A program made the position numbers and the translations under genes. DNA of 64,000 nucleotides, from positions 64,918,966 to 64,982,965 of the forward strand of contig CM042010.1 in assembly GCA_023525715.1 (NCBI GenBank), read 5' to 3'. Positions 18,933 through 29,097 of the stretch are shown here, piece after piece; within the stretch, counting starts at the first letter, position 1, and every line of letters starts with the position of its first letter. The notes under the pieces were generated by a model. It was not told where the DNA came from, did no database searches, and worked only from the letters and a program-made list of their open reading frames with translations. The DNA comes from Cichorium intybus (Eukaryota > Streptophyta > Magnoliopsida > Asterales > Asteraceae).

Positions 18933-21884
18933 ATGGCTGGTGTTTCACCAGGCAAGCATCCTGGTTTGAATGATGGGCTTAAAAATCAACTTCATGAGTT
19001 CTCTGCTCAAGGTTCTCAAGAAACTGGTGAAGAACGGAAAAAATCTAAATTTCATAAAAAATTGCGTATTTTCAAGGAACCATCTGTCACAGCTTCTTCT
19101 TTGGATCATTCGTATGACAGATGTCTACAAGCTAGAGATTCATACATCCAAAGTAAACGTATTACAAAACTACAAAAAGAAGAACAATTGAATGAACAAG
19201 AAAATTATTTCGGGGAACATGTGACTACTTCGACTGATATCATTGACATGTTAGAGAAAAGTGCTTCCCAATCCTATCGTGATCATCTGCTTGACAACCT
19301 TACTCACTCGAATGGTCAAGGAAAAGAATGTGAACAAGGTTATATCCAAGCTGCTTCTTCCATCCGTGACATTGATAATGATGGGGAGATGACACATGAT
19401 ATTTCTGGAAAGAAATGTGCTCGAAATGCAAATGGAATGGTATTGGACGATTCCTCCTTTGAGGGTAGTGAGAATAGCGATAAAGACTACCATGGAAATG
19501 TTGCTCTCAAAGCTTCAAACATGGCCGATGAACCATACAGGTGCGATGGAAATGGTTCCGATGGGACTGTTCGTGCTATATCCGAAGTAAAACATTACAT
19601 CTCTACTAGAATCACGGGTGCTGATGCTGTTCCAGAAAAGATGGGTGGAAAAGGTCTTCATATAAATGAACTTGCTGAAGATGAAGAGAGGAAAGTGGTC
19701 GGAAAACATAAGGAAAATCAGACCAGCCTCAGTTACGGTCAAGGACTTGTCGCCGGTAAACCTCCATGCATGGAAGAAGAAGACGACGGTGCAGGGCCAG
19801 GCACTTTCACGATCAAGAACATTAACGTTACACCTGCTACAGCTCATGCTGGTGACAAACCCGACAAAGATAAAGCCTCCTCAACGGTTTTGATAGAAGA
19901 ACCGCTTAAAAATAAAGACAATTGGGGTATGAATTTTTCAAACTCTAGCTTTAACTTTACATCTAATAATTCTAAGGATTGCCTTCACTTTAAAGTATCC
20001 AATGTGGGTAATGATCTCCACACTAATCTTGTTGACTCTCAATCCTTCAATTCCTCTTTACATCCGATTTGTCAACAAAATGAAAATATATTTCCTTCTC
20101 TATTGGGTCCTCTACCTAAACCAATGATCACCAAACCTATGACTATAGTTTCGGCCAACTATAGTAACCTCAAAGCTATTAGTGGATCTTCTTTTCCCCA
20201 TCGCCATCAATTGAAGCCCAATTCCTCTAATCCTAGTGTTAGAGACCAAAACTATTTAAATGCCCAAGAGATAACCCATAATGGTGACATAGGTGGAAAT
20301 ATTAAGCCCAATTACTCTAATAATGCTAAATTCCTTGACCAAAATTTAAATGTTGTTAATCTTAATCATGAAAATAAAAATAAAGACAAAAATGCTTGGG
20401 CTCGATCTTTACCTTTACTTAATAACTCTCTGGCTAATATCATTACCGGCTCCCAAAAACACGCAAGCGATAAGTTTCGTTTTATTCCTAATTTAAGTAA
20501 TGATATTAATGTGCCCGTTGATATCCCCTTACCGGCCGTTACTAAAGTCTGTGAAACCTTTGCGCGTACTATCTGTGGTTATTTTGTCGGAATAAAAATT
20601 AATTATTCGGATGTTAGGTATCTAGCATCCAAAATGTGGTCTATCCATGGTCTTCAAGATGTGCTTCTAAATGGAAAAGGTGTTTACCTATTTAAGTTTA
20701 GTGATGACAAAGGTCTTCATCATGTTATCACTCATAGACCTTGGACTTTTAAGGGTGTCCCTATTGTCATGCAAAAATGGCGTCCTGGTCTGAGTATTCA
20801 TAAGGAAAATCACGACAAGCTTCCTCTCTGGATTAAAATCCATGATATTCCCTATGAGGCATGGAGTGATGATGGACTTAGTCATATTGCCTCTAAAATA
20901 GGTAAGCCTCTTGCTATGGACTCATATACGGCTAATATGTGCAAATATGCAGTTGGTAAATCTGTATATGCCCGTGTCCTTCTTGAGGTCCCAACAAAAC
21001 CTACTTGGGTGGATACAGTTAATATACGTATTCCTGATCCGGATACTCTTGAATACTCTACCCATACCCTTAGTATTGAATATGAATGGAAACCCCCTAT
21101 GTGCTCTCATTGCATGGTCTATGGTCATGAAAATAACAACTGTATGCATGTCATCTCTAAGAACAATGAAACTAAACACAAAGATAAAATGCCTATTGAT
21201 CAGGTGATAGTTACATCTCCTATGCAACTTGATGATGGATTTACGGTTGTTACCAAAAATAAATCTTTAATGAAACAAGGGCAAAATTATGAAAATACTA
21301 AAAAGGATATTACACAAGGTAAGTCTATTAGAAATACCCAATCGGGTGCCAAGGATACTGAAATTGCTAAAAATTATGTCAATAATAATTATGTTAAAAG
21401 AAAATTTAAATTAAGAAATGAAATTCACAATGTCCTTAAAAAAATTAGTCCTTCAACTCCCCTTGTTCCTAACAATAAACGCCCTCCCAATATCCCTCAT
21501 TCTAGAGATGTTATTGGTTTCCCTATCCCCATCCTCCGATGCTCATCCTCTACAACTCCTAAAATATCTAAGAAGAACGATATGACCACCCCTATTTTCA
21601 ACGCCTTTTCTATTCTAGAGTCGTGTTCCAACGATATGACGGATCTTCCTGCTCCCTCTTCTCAACTCCCTCCTAGTCATGCCCCATCCCCTCTTATTCC
21701 TGATGATTTTGATCCAGATTCTGTAGACCTTTTGGATGAGGATGAACTCATTGAGGTCGAATCTGATGATGGTGAAACGGCCAAGTTTATCAATGATGAT
21801 GATATGGAATCACATAATGACCATATTAGAATAGCTCAGGTGTCCGAGCAGATGGATTCCACAATCAACCCAGTTTCTATATGA
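18933..21884 (+). CDS. LINE ORF1 protein (DUF4283, zinc knuckle), intact
   Basis: 983 codons from ATG 18933 (context ATTATGG); the frame is open 30 nt further upstream, but only from a GTG. The N-terminal half is low-complexity and Asn/Ser-rich. A DUF4283-like RNA-binding region lies at about residues 530-690 (TICGYFVGIKINYSDVRY through WKPPMCSHC), followed directly by a CCHC knuckle, CSHCMVYGHENNNC. The acidic C-terminus (DDFDPDSVDLLDEDELIEVE) is 20 residues of mostly Asp/Glu. In L1 elements ORF1p coats the RNA to form the RNP. Its TGA overlaps the ATG of ORF2 as ATGA (21881-21884). No stop or shift interrupts it, unlike ORF2. A function as nucleic-acid chaperone is inferred from the family. 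Confidence 0.88.
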   Translation: MAGVSPGKHPGLNDGLKNQLHEFSAQGSQETGEERKKSKFHKKLRIFKEPSVTASSLDHSYDRCLQARDSYIQSKRITKLQKEEQLNEQENYFGEHVTTSTDIIDMLEKSASQSYRDHLLDNLTHSNGQGKECEQGYIQAASSIRDIDNDGEMTHDISGKKCARNANGMVLDDSSFEGSENSDKDYHGNVALKASNMADEPYRCDGNGSDGTVRAISEVKHYISTRITGADAVPEKMGGKGLHINELAEDEERKVVGKHKENQTSLSYGQGLVAGKPPCMEEEDDGAGPGTFTIKNINVTPATAHAGDKPDKDKASSTVLIEEPLKNKDNWGMNFSNSSFNFTSNNSKDCLHFKVSNVGNDLHTNLVDSQSFNSSLHPICQQNENIFPSLLGPLPKPMITKPMTIVSANYSNLKAISGSSFPHRHQLKPNSSNPSVRDQNYLNAQEITHNGDIGGNIKPNYSNNAKFLDQNLNVVNLNHENKNKDKNAWARSLPLLNNSLANIITGSQKHASDKFRFIPNLSNDINVPVDIPLPAVTKVCETFARTICGYFVGIKINYSDVRYLASKMWSIHGLQDVLLNGKGVYLFKFSDDKGLHHVITHRPWTFKGVPIVMQKWRPGLSIHKENHDKLPLWIKIHDIPYEAWSDDGLSHIASKIGKPLAMDSYTANMCKYAVGKSVYARVLLEVPTKPTWVDTVNIRIPDPDTLEYSTHTLSIEYEWKPPMCSHCMVYGHENNNCMHVISKNNETKHKDKMPIDQVIVTSPMQLDDGFTVVTKNKSLMKQGQNYENTKKDITQGKSIRNTQSGAKDTEIAKNYVNNNYVKRKFKLRNEIHNVLKKISPSTPLVPNNKRPPNIPHSRDVIGFPIPILRCSSSTTPKISKKNDMTTPIFNAFSILESCSNDMTDLPAPSSQLPPSHAPSPLIPDDFDPDSVDLLDEDELIEVESDDGETAKFINDDDMESHNDHIRIAQVSEQMDSTINPVSI

Positions 21885-24800
21885 CGCACATCGCTGCATG
21901 GAATACTTGCGGTCTCTGTAAGCCTTCGCATCAGAAAGCTTTGAGAGATCTTATTCGAGAACAAAATCTCAATATTTGTGCTTCCATCGAGACTCGGGCT
22001 GACTTCTCTAATCTTCCTCTTATTTGTACGCGTGCTTTTGGGTCCTGGTCTTGGTCGTCGAATGGTCTTTTTAGCCCTAGGGGGACTAGAATTGTGGTAG
22101 CTTGGGACCCCATTGCTATTGATATGATGCTTCTTGACTTAAATGATCAGGTTATGCATTTCTATGTTAAAATTCGTGCTTCTAATAAATCTTTTTTCTG
22201 CTCTTTCGTCTATGCTCATAATAATCACATCCTGCGTCGCTCCCTTTGGCATTCTCTTTCAGCACATAAGAAAGTGGTTAAAGATGCCCCTTGTATCCTA
22301 TTAGGTGATTTCAATGTTGCTCTTGACATGAAAGATAGCACCTATGGGACTTCTGTTATCTCTCGTGCCATGGAGGATTTCAGGGACTGTGTTAATCACA
22401 TGGAGATGGAGGATCTTAACTATAAAGGTCTCTTTTACACCTGGACAAAGTCTCCTAATGGTACTGGTGGGATTCTCAAAAAAATTGACCGTGTCATGGG
22501 AAATCCTCATTTCATTGCCTCTTTCCCCTCTGCTTCTATCAATTTTCTCCCCTATCGTTCTTCTGACCATACTCCTGCTGTGCTTTCTCTTCCCAGTAGA
22601 TCTACGTTTAGGCCTAAACCGTTCAAATTCCCTAACTTCCTGACTTATAAGAACGATTTCAAGCAGGTTGTTGCTGATTCTTGGAATTCCAATATCCCTG
22701 GATATAGGATGTATAAGGTTTTCCAAAACCTTAAAAATTTGAAAAAACCGTTGCGCTTTCTTCTTCGTAGTCAGGGCAACATCTTCTCCTAGGTTATCTC
22801 CCTCCATACTGAGCTGGATAGAATTCAGATTGCTCTGGATCGGGACCCTTCCAATAAGGATCTTCGCGAAGAACATTGCAACTATCTCCTTGCTTATAAC
22901 GAGGCTACCCTTGATGAAGAGAGGTTTCTTAAACAAAAGGCCAAGGTTGACTGGCTACGTGAGGGAGATAAAAAATTCTGGATTTTTCCACAATTCGGTT
23001 AGAAGCCACTTATCTCGTAGTCGTATCGATTCTATCCAGGATGCTCATGGAAACTGGATAACGGGGAATGACCTTACAAACCTTTTTGTTTCCCACTTTC
23101 AAACTTTCTTAGGTTCTGCCTACCCATCCATTCCTATTCGTGACCCTTCTTCCCTTTTTTCTAATAAGCTTTCCCCTATCCAGTCTGCCGCCATGCTTAC
23201 TCCTATTACGGATGAGGAGATTAGGGGTGTCATGTTCCAAATGGGAGATGATAAAGCCCCGGGTCCAGATGGCTTCTCGGCTAAGTTCTTCAAGTCTGCT
23301 TGGGATATTGTGGGTACTGATGTTTGTTTGGCGGTTAACGAGTTTTTTTTGTCTGGAAAACTCCTTAAGTCTTTCAACAACACCGTACTTGCTCTCATCC
23401 CTAAGGTTGACTCCCCTTCCAAAGTCACTGATTTTCGTCCTATAGCATGCTGTAATGTTGTTTACAAATGTATCAGCAAGATTATCGCGGACCGTATCAA
23501 GAATCATCTCTCTTGTTTGGTTGATGATAACCAGTCTGCTTTCATCCCTGGTCGTTTGATATCCGACAACGTTCTTCTTGTCCACGAGCTAATGCGGGAT
23601 TATCATCGCCAACGAGGTCCACCAAGGTGTGCTTTTAAAGTCGATATTCAAAAAGCTTATGACACCGTCGACTGGTCTTTTCTTCGCACCATCTTGTTTG
23701 GATTTGGTTTCCCCGAACGTATGATTGACTGGATAATGACATGTGTTTCCACTACGGCTTACTCAGTGAGTATCAATGGTAATATACATGGTTTTTTCGA
23801 CGGTAAACGGGGCCTTCGCCAAGGTGACCCTCTCTCTCCCTATCTCTTCACTCTTGTTATGGAGGTCCTTAACCTTATGCTCAAGAGAAAAATTTCTGAA
23901 TCAGATTCGTTTAAATTCCACCGTCAATGTGAGGAACAGAATATCACACATCTATGTTTTGCCGATGATCTTCTTCTATTCTCTCATGGGGATAGACTTT
24001 CGGTAAGCATCATATGTGACTCCCTTGCTGAATTCTCTGGGGTTTCTGGGCTCCATCCTAATGTTGCGAAAAGTGAAGCCTTTTATTGCAATGTTGGTGA
24101 TAGAACTAGGGCTGCTATAGACCATATGGTTGGGTTCCCTGAGGGATCTTTCCCTGTCCGATACCTTGGCATCCCTCTTATCACCACCCGTCTTGCCCAC
24201 AAGGATTGTAAAGGTCTTGTTGATAAAGTCAAATGCAGGATTAATGACTGGAAAAACAAAACTCTCTCCTTTGCTGGACGTCTTCAGCTTATTCTTTCTG
24301 TTCTTTCTTCTATGCAAATCTATTGGGCTTCTGTTTTTATTCTACCTAAACCTATTTCTAAAGATATTGAGAAACTCATGAGGGGTTTCCTCTGGTGCAA
24401 TGGTGAGTTGAAACGTGGAAAAGCCAAAGTGTCCTGGAAAACTGTGTGTCTCCCTAAGGAACATGGTGGACTTGGAATACAGAATCTTGTGGTTTGGAAT
24501 GTTGCCCTTATGGCTTCTCATGTTTGGAGACTCCTCTCTAAAAAGGATTCCCTATGGGTCAAGTGGATCCATTCTTACCGTCTCTGTGGCCGTAACTTTT
24601 GGGATGCACCCAAAAAAAAAACGGTTCAGGTTTTGCTTGGCGAAACATCCTTGATATGCGAAGTAAGATAAGAGATTTTATTGTCTCCAAGATAGGTGAT
24701 GGGTCCTCTACATCCGCTTGGTTCGATAACTGGCATCCTGCTGGTCCCCTCTCTAATTTCATTTCTGCCCGTCAAATCTGGGCAGCGGGATTCAATCCTG

Positions 24801-25516
24801 ATAGTAAGGTTGCAGACCTTGTCATCAATGGATCTTGGGTTCAGCACGGTCCATGGCGGGACAACCATCATATTCTTCTTCCTTAAAACCCTCCATCTCT
24901 ATCCCCATCCGTTCCTGATAAACTCCAATGGAGATCTAGTGACGGTAATCTTTCTGATTTTTCTGTGCGTTCCGTTTGGCAATCTATCCGCCCCTATGAT
25001 CAGCCTGTTGATTGGTATCATCTGGTTTGGTTCTCCCAGAATATCCCTAGACATGCATTCATTCTATGGGTTGCTCTTAAAAATCGTCTTAAGACTCATG
25101 ATAAAATCAAATTCTGGGAAACAAACTCCAATCTCATCTGTGCCTTCTGTGGGGATTGTGCTGATTCCCTTTCCCATCTTTTCTTTGAGTGTACTTTCCC
25201 TTCTATGGTTTGGCATGATCTTCAACATGTAATGAATATCCCTGTCACCACTGATAGCTGGTCCGATATCATTAATCAACTCAAGCCCGTCTCTAAGATT
25301 AAAACCATTTGGTCCATCATTAGAAGACTTGTGCTTGCTGGAGCAGTTTACCATATTTGGCAGGAAAGAAATTTTCGAATTTTCAAAAAAACAAAAAGAT
25401 CGTACCATGCAGTCGTTAATAATGTTAAGGATGATATCCGCTGCAGACTGCTAAGTCTTTCGATGAAACCATGCACTAATGTTAATTTGGCTAAAAAGAT
25501 ATGGACCATCCCTTAA
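21881..25516 (+). pseudogene. LINE ORF2 (endonuclease-RT-zf-RVT), two frameshifts and two stops
   Basis: Frame 1 (21881-22792) holds the APE-type endonuclease with WNTCGL, SIETRAD, LLGDFNV and SDHTPAVL motifs. It ends at TAG 22790, but homology continues in that frame to about 22970. A shift at the A-run 22970-22975 moves it to the frame of 22975-24620, which has the reverse transcriptase (KAPGPDGF, DFRPIACCNVVYK, GLRQGDPLSPYLF, catalytic FADD near 23960). A second shift at the A10 run (24612-24621) returns it to the first frame, followed by TAA 24884. The zf-RVT domain (ICAFCGDCADSLSHLFFEC) ends at TAA 25514. In a working copy the enzyme nicks target DNA and primes reverse transcription there. 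Both shifts fall in A-runs, so sequencing error is a possible cause. Confidence 0.88.
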
Positions 25517-25770
25517 CAATCATCATATTGCTTGTATTTCTCTCTGCTTGTATGACGTGTTTTTTGCAGGTTGTGTTCCTTTATGATATTGTTATGTTCC
25601 TATTACCATGTATTGTTTTTGGTTTTTTAGCTTTGTTGTCCTTTGGGGCCTGTCCCAATGGATTTTCTGTTTTTTTCTTTGGTAGGGAGTCCCCAGCCTC
25701 TTATTGTATTTATTCTTTTTATTAATAAAATTTACCTGAGGTACCGTCCTCTTTACCCAAAAAAAAAAAA
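25517..25770 (+). other. LINE 3' UTR and poly(A) tail
   Basis: Non-coding end of the LINE, T-rich, with AATAAAATTTACC near 25725 as a possible polyadenylation signal and a 12-base A-run at 25759-25770. The TSD follows. Confidence 0.7.
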
Positions 25771-25861
25771 CTTTCTAATTCTTAAAACACCATATTAAAT
25801 CATAAATACACTATGATTAACATTGTAATACTTAACAAAAGTATCGTGGTGTTACACCTTG

Positions 25862-26867
25862 ACATAGGATGTGGTTTCACATTTGTTCTGATTTGCAGGG
25901 CCTAAAGGAAAGTAGGCGATCGTCACCTGTAACCAAGATCGAAGTTTATAGCTTAGTGCTCAGTAGTGATGTTAGTTTAGAACTTTTAAATTGTTGCTAT
26001 TCGCCAGATATGACAAGAAACATTATTTCATTTCATGCATTGTTCAAACAAGGTTTTAAGTATTCTTTTGATAATTTGAATGGTTCAATTTCCGTATATA
26101 AGAATGGTGTCTTTATATTTGATGCTTTACCTTTTGATGGTTTGTATGAAACTGTAACTTCTGTAGACAATTTAGGCAATAGTGTATTACAAATTGATTC
26201 TTCTAATGGTGTAGAAAAGGCATGCTTGTGGCATTGTCGTCATGGGCACATCAACAAGAAACGCATCGCCCAACTCCAAAAGGATGGAGTGTTGGAATCA
26301 TTCGATCTCAAATCGGATGATGTATGCGAATCTTGTCTGTTGGGCAAGATGACAAAGTCACCTTTCATAGGGTCTTGTAAGAGAGGTGAAGGTCTGTTGG
26401 ATATCATACAGACAGATGTGTGTGGACCCTTCAGATCAACCACAAGGGATGCTAATCGGTTCTACGTGACTTTTACTGATGATTATAGCAGATATGGATA
26501 TATCTACTTAATCAAGCATAAGTCAGAGTCCTTTGAAAAGTTCAAAGAGTTTAAAAATGAAGTTGAGAATCAATTGGGCAGGAAGATAAAGATGCTTAGA
26601 TCCGATAAAGGCGGTGAGTATCTTAGTATCGAGTTCCTTGACTATCTTAAGGAATGTGGAATTGTTTCACAGTTGACACCTCCTAGAACACCACAGTTGA
26701 ACGGTGTTGCTGAGAGGCGTAACCGAAACCTGTTGGACATGGTTCGTTCCATGATGAGTCGAGCTTCTCTTCCCATCCACTTCTGGGGGTATGCCTTAGA
26801 GATTGCCGCCCACATCCTCAATCTTGTCCCTACTAAAAAGGTTGCGAAAAAACCTCACGAGATGTAG
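25862..26867 (+). pseudogene. Copia protease-integrase remnant
   Basis: Continues the frame broken by LTR A (SSSSWVL | DIGCGFHIC). The aspartic-protease signature has Ile where DTG is expected, so the enzyme is probably dead. A gag-pre-integrase zinc finger follows (LWHCRHGHINKKRI ... CESCLLGK, about residues 120-160 of the 25869 frame). The integrase core has TDVCGPF, DDYSRYGYIYL, LRSDKGGEY and the Glu in NGVAERRNRNL. The frame ends at TAG 26865, where the family has a Trp (PHEM then stop), so a single G-to-A change is likely. Similarity continues after the stop in the same frame (TGKVPSLAHIKFWGCEAF), then shifts near 26950-27005. Confidence 0.85.
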
Positions 26868-27004
26868 ACAGGGAAAGTTCCCTCGTTAGCACATATCAAA
26901 TTCTGGGGTTGTGAAGCTTTCGTAAGACGAGAGACTCACGACAACTCGCAGCTAGAAGTGAGAGGTGTGTTTTCATTGGATACCCGAAACAGACTTTTGG
27001 ATAC

Positions 27005-28433
27005 TTGTTCTACAGACCGAGCGAGGACGTGGTCTTTGTAGCACGACGAGGAGTCTTTCGAAAGAGAGAACTCATATTCAAAGAGGACAGTGGGAGTACT
27101 ATTGACCTTGAAGAAATTCAGGAGTCGTCCAATGGGGAAACCTTAGGAAAAACTAGCACCCAACAAGAGGAAGAAGTTCCTGTTGGTCCGACAGATATTT
27201 CATTACCTCTTAGACGCTCCAGTAGAGTTAGCATGCCACCTGAGTTTTATGGTTTCCATATAACTACGGATGGTGACACATTTGTCAGTAATAGGGCACT
27301 AGTAAATTTGGATGAGCCAGCTAGCTACAAGGAAGCAGTGGCAGGCCCTGAGGCTGCTAAATGGAAGAGGCAATAGACAGCGAGATCAAGTCCATGTATG
27401 ACAACCAAGTTTGGAATTTGGTTGATAATGTACCAGGTCGAAAGACAGTTGGGTGCAAATGGATCTTCAAGAAGAAGACCGACATGGATGGAAAGGTAGA
27501 CACCTTTAAGGCTCGACTGGTTGCAAAGGGCTTTACTCAAACCCCGGGGGTTGACTATGACGAGACCTTCTCACCAGGTCCAAGATTAAGTCCATTAGGA
27601 TAATGCTAGCCATAGCTGCGTTTCATGACTATCAAATTTGGCAGATGTACGTCAAAACCGCTTTCCTTAACGGTAAGTTGGCCGAGGATGTTTTCATGAA
27701 TCAGCCAGAGGGTTTTGTGGACGCAAAGTATCCTGATAAGGTGTGTAAGCTTGAGAAATCAATCTACGGATTGAAAAAAGCTTCTCGGAGCTGGAATCTT
27801 TGCTTTCATGAGAAAGTCAAAGAGTTTGGTGTCTCTAGGAGCGAAGATGAGTCCTATGTATATGTCAAGGCTAGTGGGAGTATACTCACTTTTCTGGTGC
27901 TGTATGTCAATGACATACTGCTCATGGGAAACGATATTCCAACCTTGCAAGATGTTAAGTCTTGGCTTGGGAAGTGTTTCGCCATGAAAGACCTTGGAGA
28001 AGCAGCCTATATTCTCGGGATAAAGATATTGAGAGATAGGAAGAAGAGACTAATAGGAGTTAGTCAAAGTACATACTTGGATAAGGTACTAAAGAGGTTT
28101 AGTATGGAAAATTCCAAGAAGGGAGAGCTGCCTATCCAGAGCAATGCAAAATTGAGTAAGACTCAAAGCCCGAGTACAGATGAGGAGATAGCTGACATGA
28201 GTCAGGTACCTTATGCTTCGGCAGTAGGGTCGATTATGTATGCTATGACATGTACTCGCCCTGACATGTCCTTTGCTTTGAGCATGGTCAGCCGTTATCA
28301 TGGAAACTGTAGAGCTCATTGGATAGCTGTTAAGAACATTCTCAAGTATCTGCATAGGACGAAGAACATGATTCTAGTACTTGGTGGCAGTGATACATTT
28401 AGAGTTAGCGGGTACACTGACGCCAGCTTCTAG
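27005..28433 (+). pseudogene. Copia reverse transcriptase remnant
   Basis: Three overlapping frames carry what was one RT. 27005-27376 has the linker and the start (PLRRSSRVSMPPEFYGF, DEPASYKEAVAGPEA). 27361-27603 has the first RT block (NQVWNLVDNVPGRKTVGCKW, FKARLVAKGFTQTPGVDYDE). 27603-28433 has the rest (VKTAFLNGKL, YGLKKASRSW, MKDLGEAAYILGIKI). The catalytic motif reads YVNDILL instead of YVDD, so an active-site Asp is lost. Frames change near 27365 and near 27590. The enzyme is not functional; this matches the age suggested by LTR divergence. Confidence 0.88.
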
Positions 28434-28892
28434 ACAGATAGAGACAATGGTCGGTCTCAGTCGGGCTAGGTATTTCTTTTAAATGGTGGAGCGGTTACTT
28501 GGAAGAGTTCCAAGCAAGAGACGGTGGCTGATTCTACGTGCTAATCAGAGTACATAGCAGCAAGTGAAGCGTCAAAGGAAGCGGCTTGGCTGAAGAACTT
28601 CATCAGTGACCTTGGAGTAGTCCTGACCATTCAGGATCCTATGGAACTTTTCTGCGATAACGAAGGAGCGGTTGCTTTGACAAAGGAACCGAGAGATCAT
28701 GGAAAGTCCAGACATATCGACAGAAAGTACCACTACATCAGGCATAGGGTAGAAGAAGGTCACTTCCTTGTGAAGAGGGTATCATCTGAAGAGAATCCTG
28801 CAGATCCCTTGACAAAGGCTCTGAGTAGGATCAAACACAATCAGCATGCTAGGAGTATTGGATTGCGAGATGATACTAGTTTTTGTAATTAG
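28434..28892 (+). pseudogene. Copia RNase H remnant
   Basis: The stop TAG at 28431-28433 lies directly after SGYTDASF, the first RNase H motif. In the same register the region 28434-28640 reads through further stops (near 28467 and 28541). The open part 28641-28892 has MELFCDNEGAVAL, KSRHIDRKYHYIRHRVEEG and NPADPLTKALSRIKHNQHAR, the usual C-terminal blocks of copia RNase H. The polyprotein end is the TAG at 28890. Confidence 0.85.
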
Positions 28893-29097
28893 ATAGTTTT
28901 CTGAAACTTGTAACAATGTAAATGTAATTGACTTTTGGTGATTTAATAATAGAGAATTATTGATGAGTATTGTTTACTGCTATTTGTCAATAGTTTATCA
29001 TTGTGTTTCAATTTTTGCATGTTTTACTTCCCGAATAATGTGATTATTCAAATATCCACAATCGCTCATACTTTAGGAAGTAAGTAGTGAATCAAGG

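Larger units (their letters stand above)
18838..25768 (+). mobile_element. L1-type LINE, nearly full length, inside LTR A
   Basis: The element is framed by an 11-bp duplication AACTTTCTAAT (18827-18837 and about 25769-25779) and ends in a poly(A) run (25759-25770). The 5' leader is rich in CTCTCT. ORF1 has a DUF4283 and zinc-knuckle layout, and ORF2 has endonuclease, reverse transcriptase and zf-RVT domains, as in plant L1 elements. The presence of the 5' leader and both ORFs suggests little or no 5' truncation. ORF2 is broken in four places, so this copy is not autonomous. Confidence 0.9.
8573..25856 (-). mobile_element. Solo LTR A (TGTAACACC chromovirus family), split by gypsy and LINE
   Basis: Starts TGTAACACCCGGC and ends GTGGTGTTACA, flanked by the perfect TSD ccttg (8568-8572 and 25857-25861). 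After removal of the gypsy (10763-18602 including TSD) and the LINE, about 2.5 kb of LTR remains (8573-10762, 18603-18837, about 25780-25856). The terminal bases and the ACTCACTGAGCTTTATAGCTC segment near its 3' end match the intact gypsy LTR and LTR E, so I infer a related chromovirus family in minus orientation. It landed inside the copia polyprotein, just before the protease active-site codons. On its minus strand it has a strong potential splice donor (CAGGTGAGT, GT at 9638) and acceptor (CCCTGCAG, ending 8812). Confidence 0.85.
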
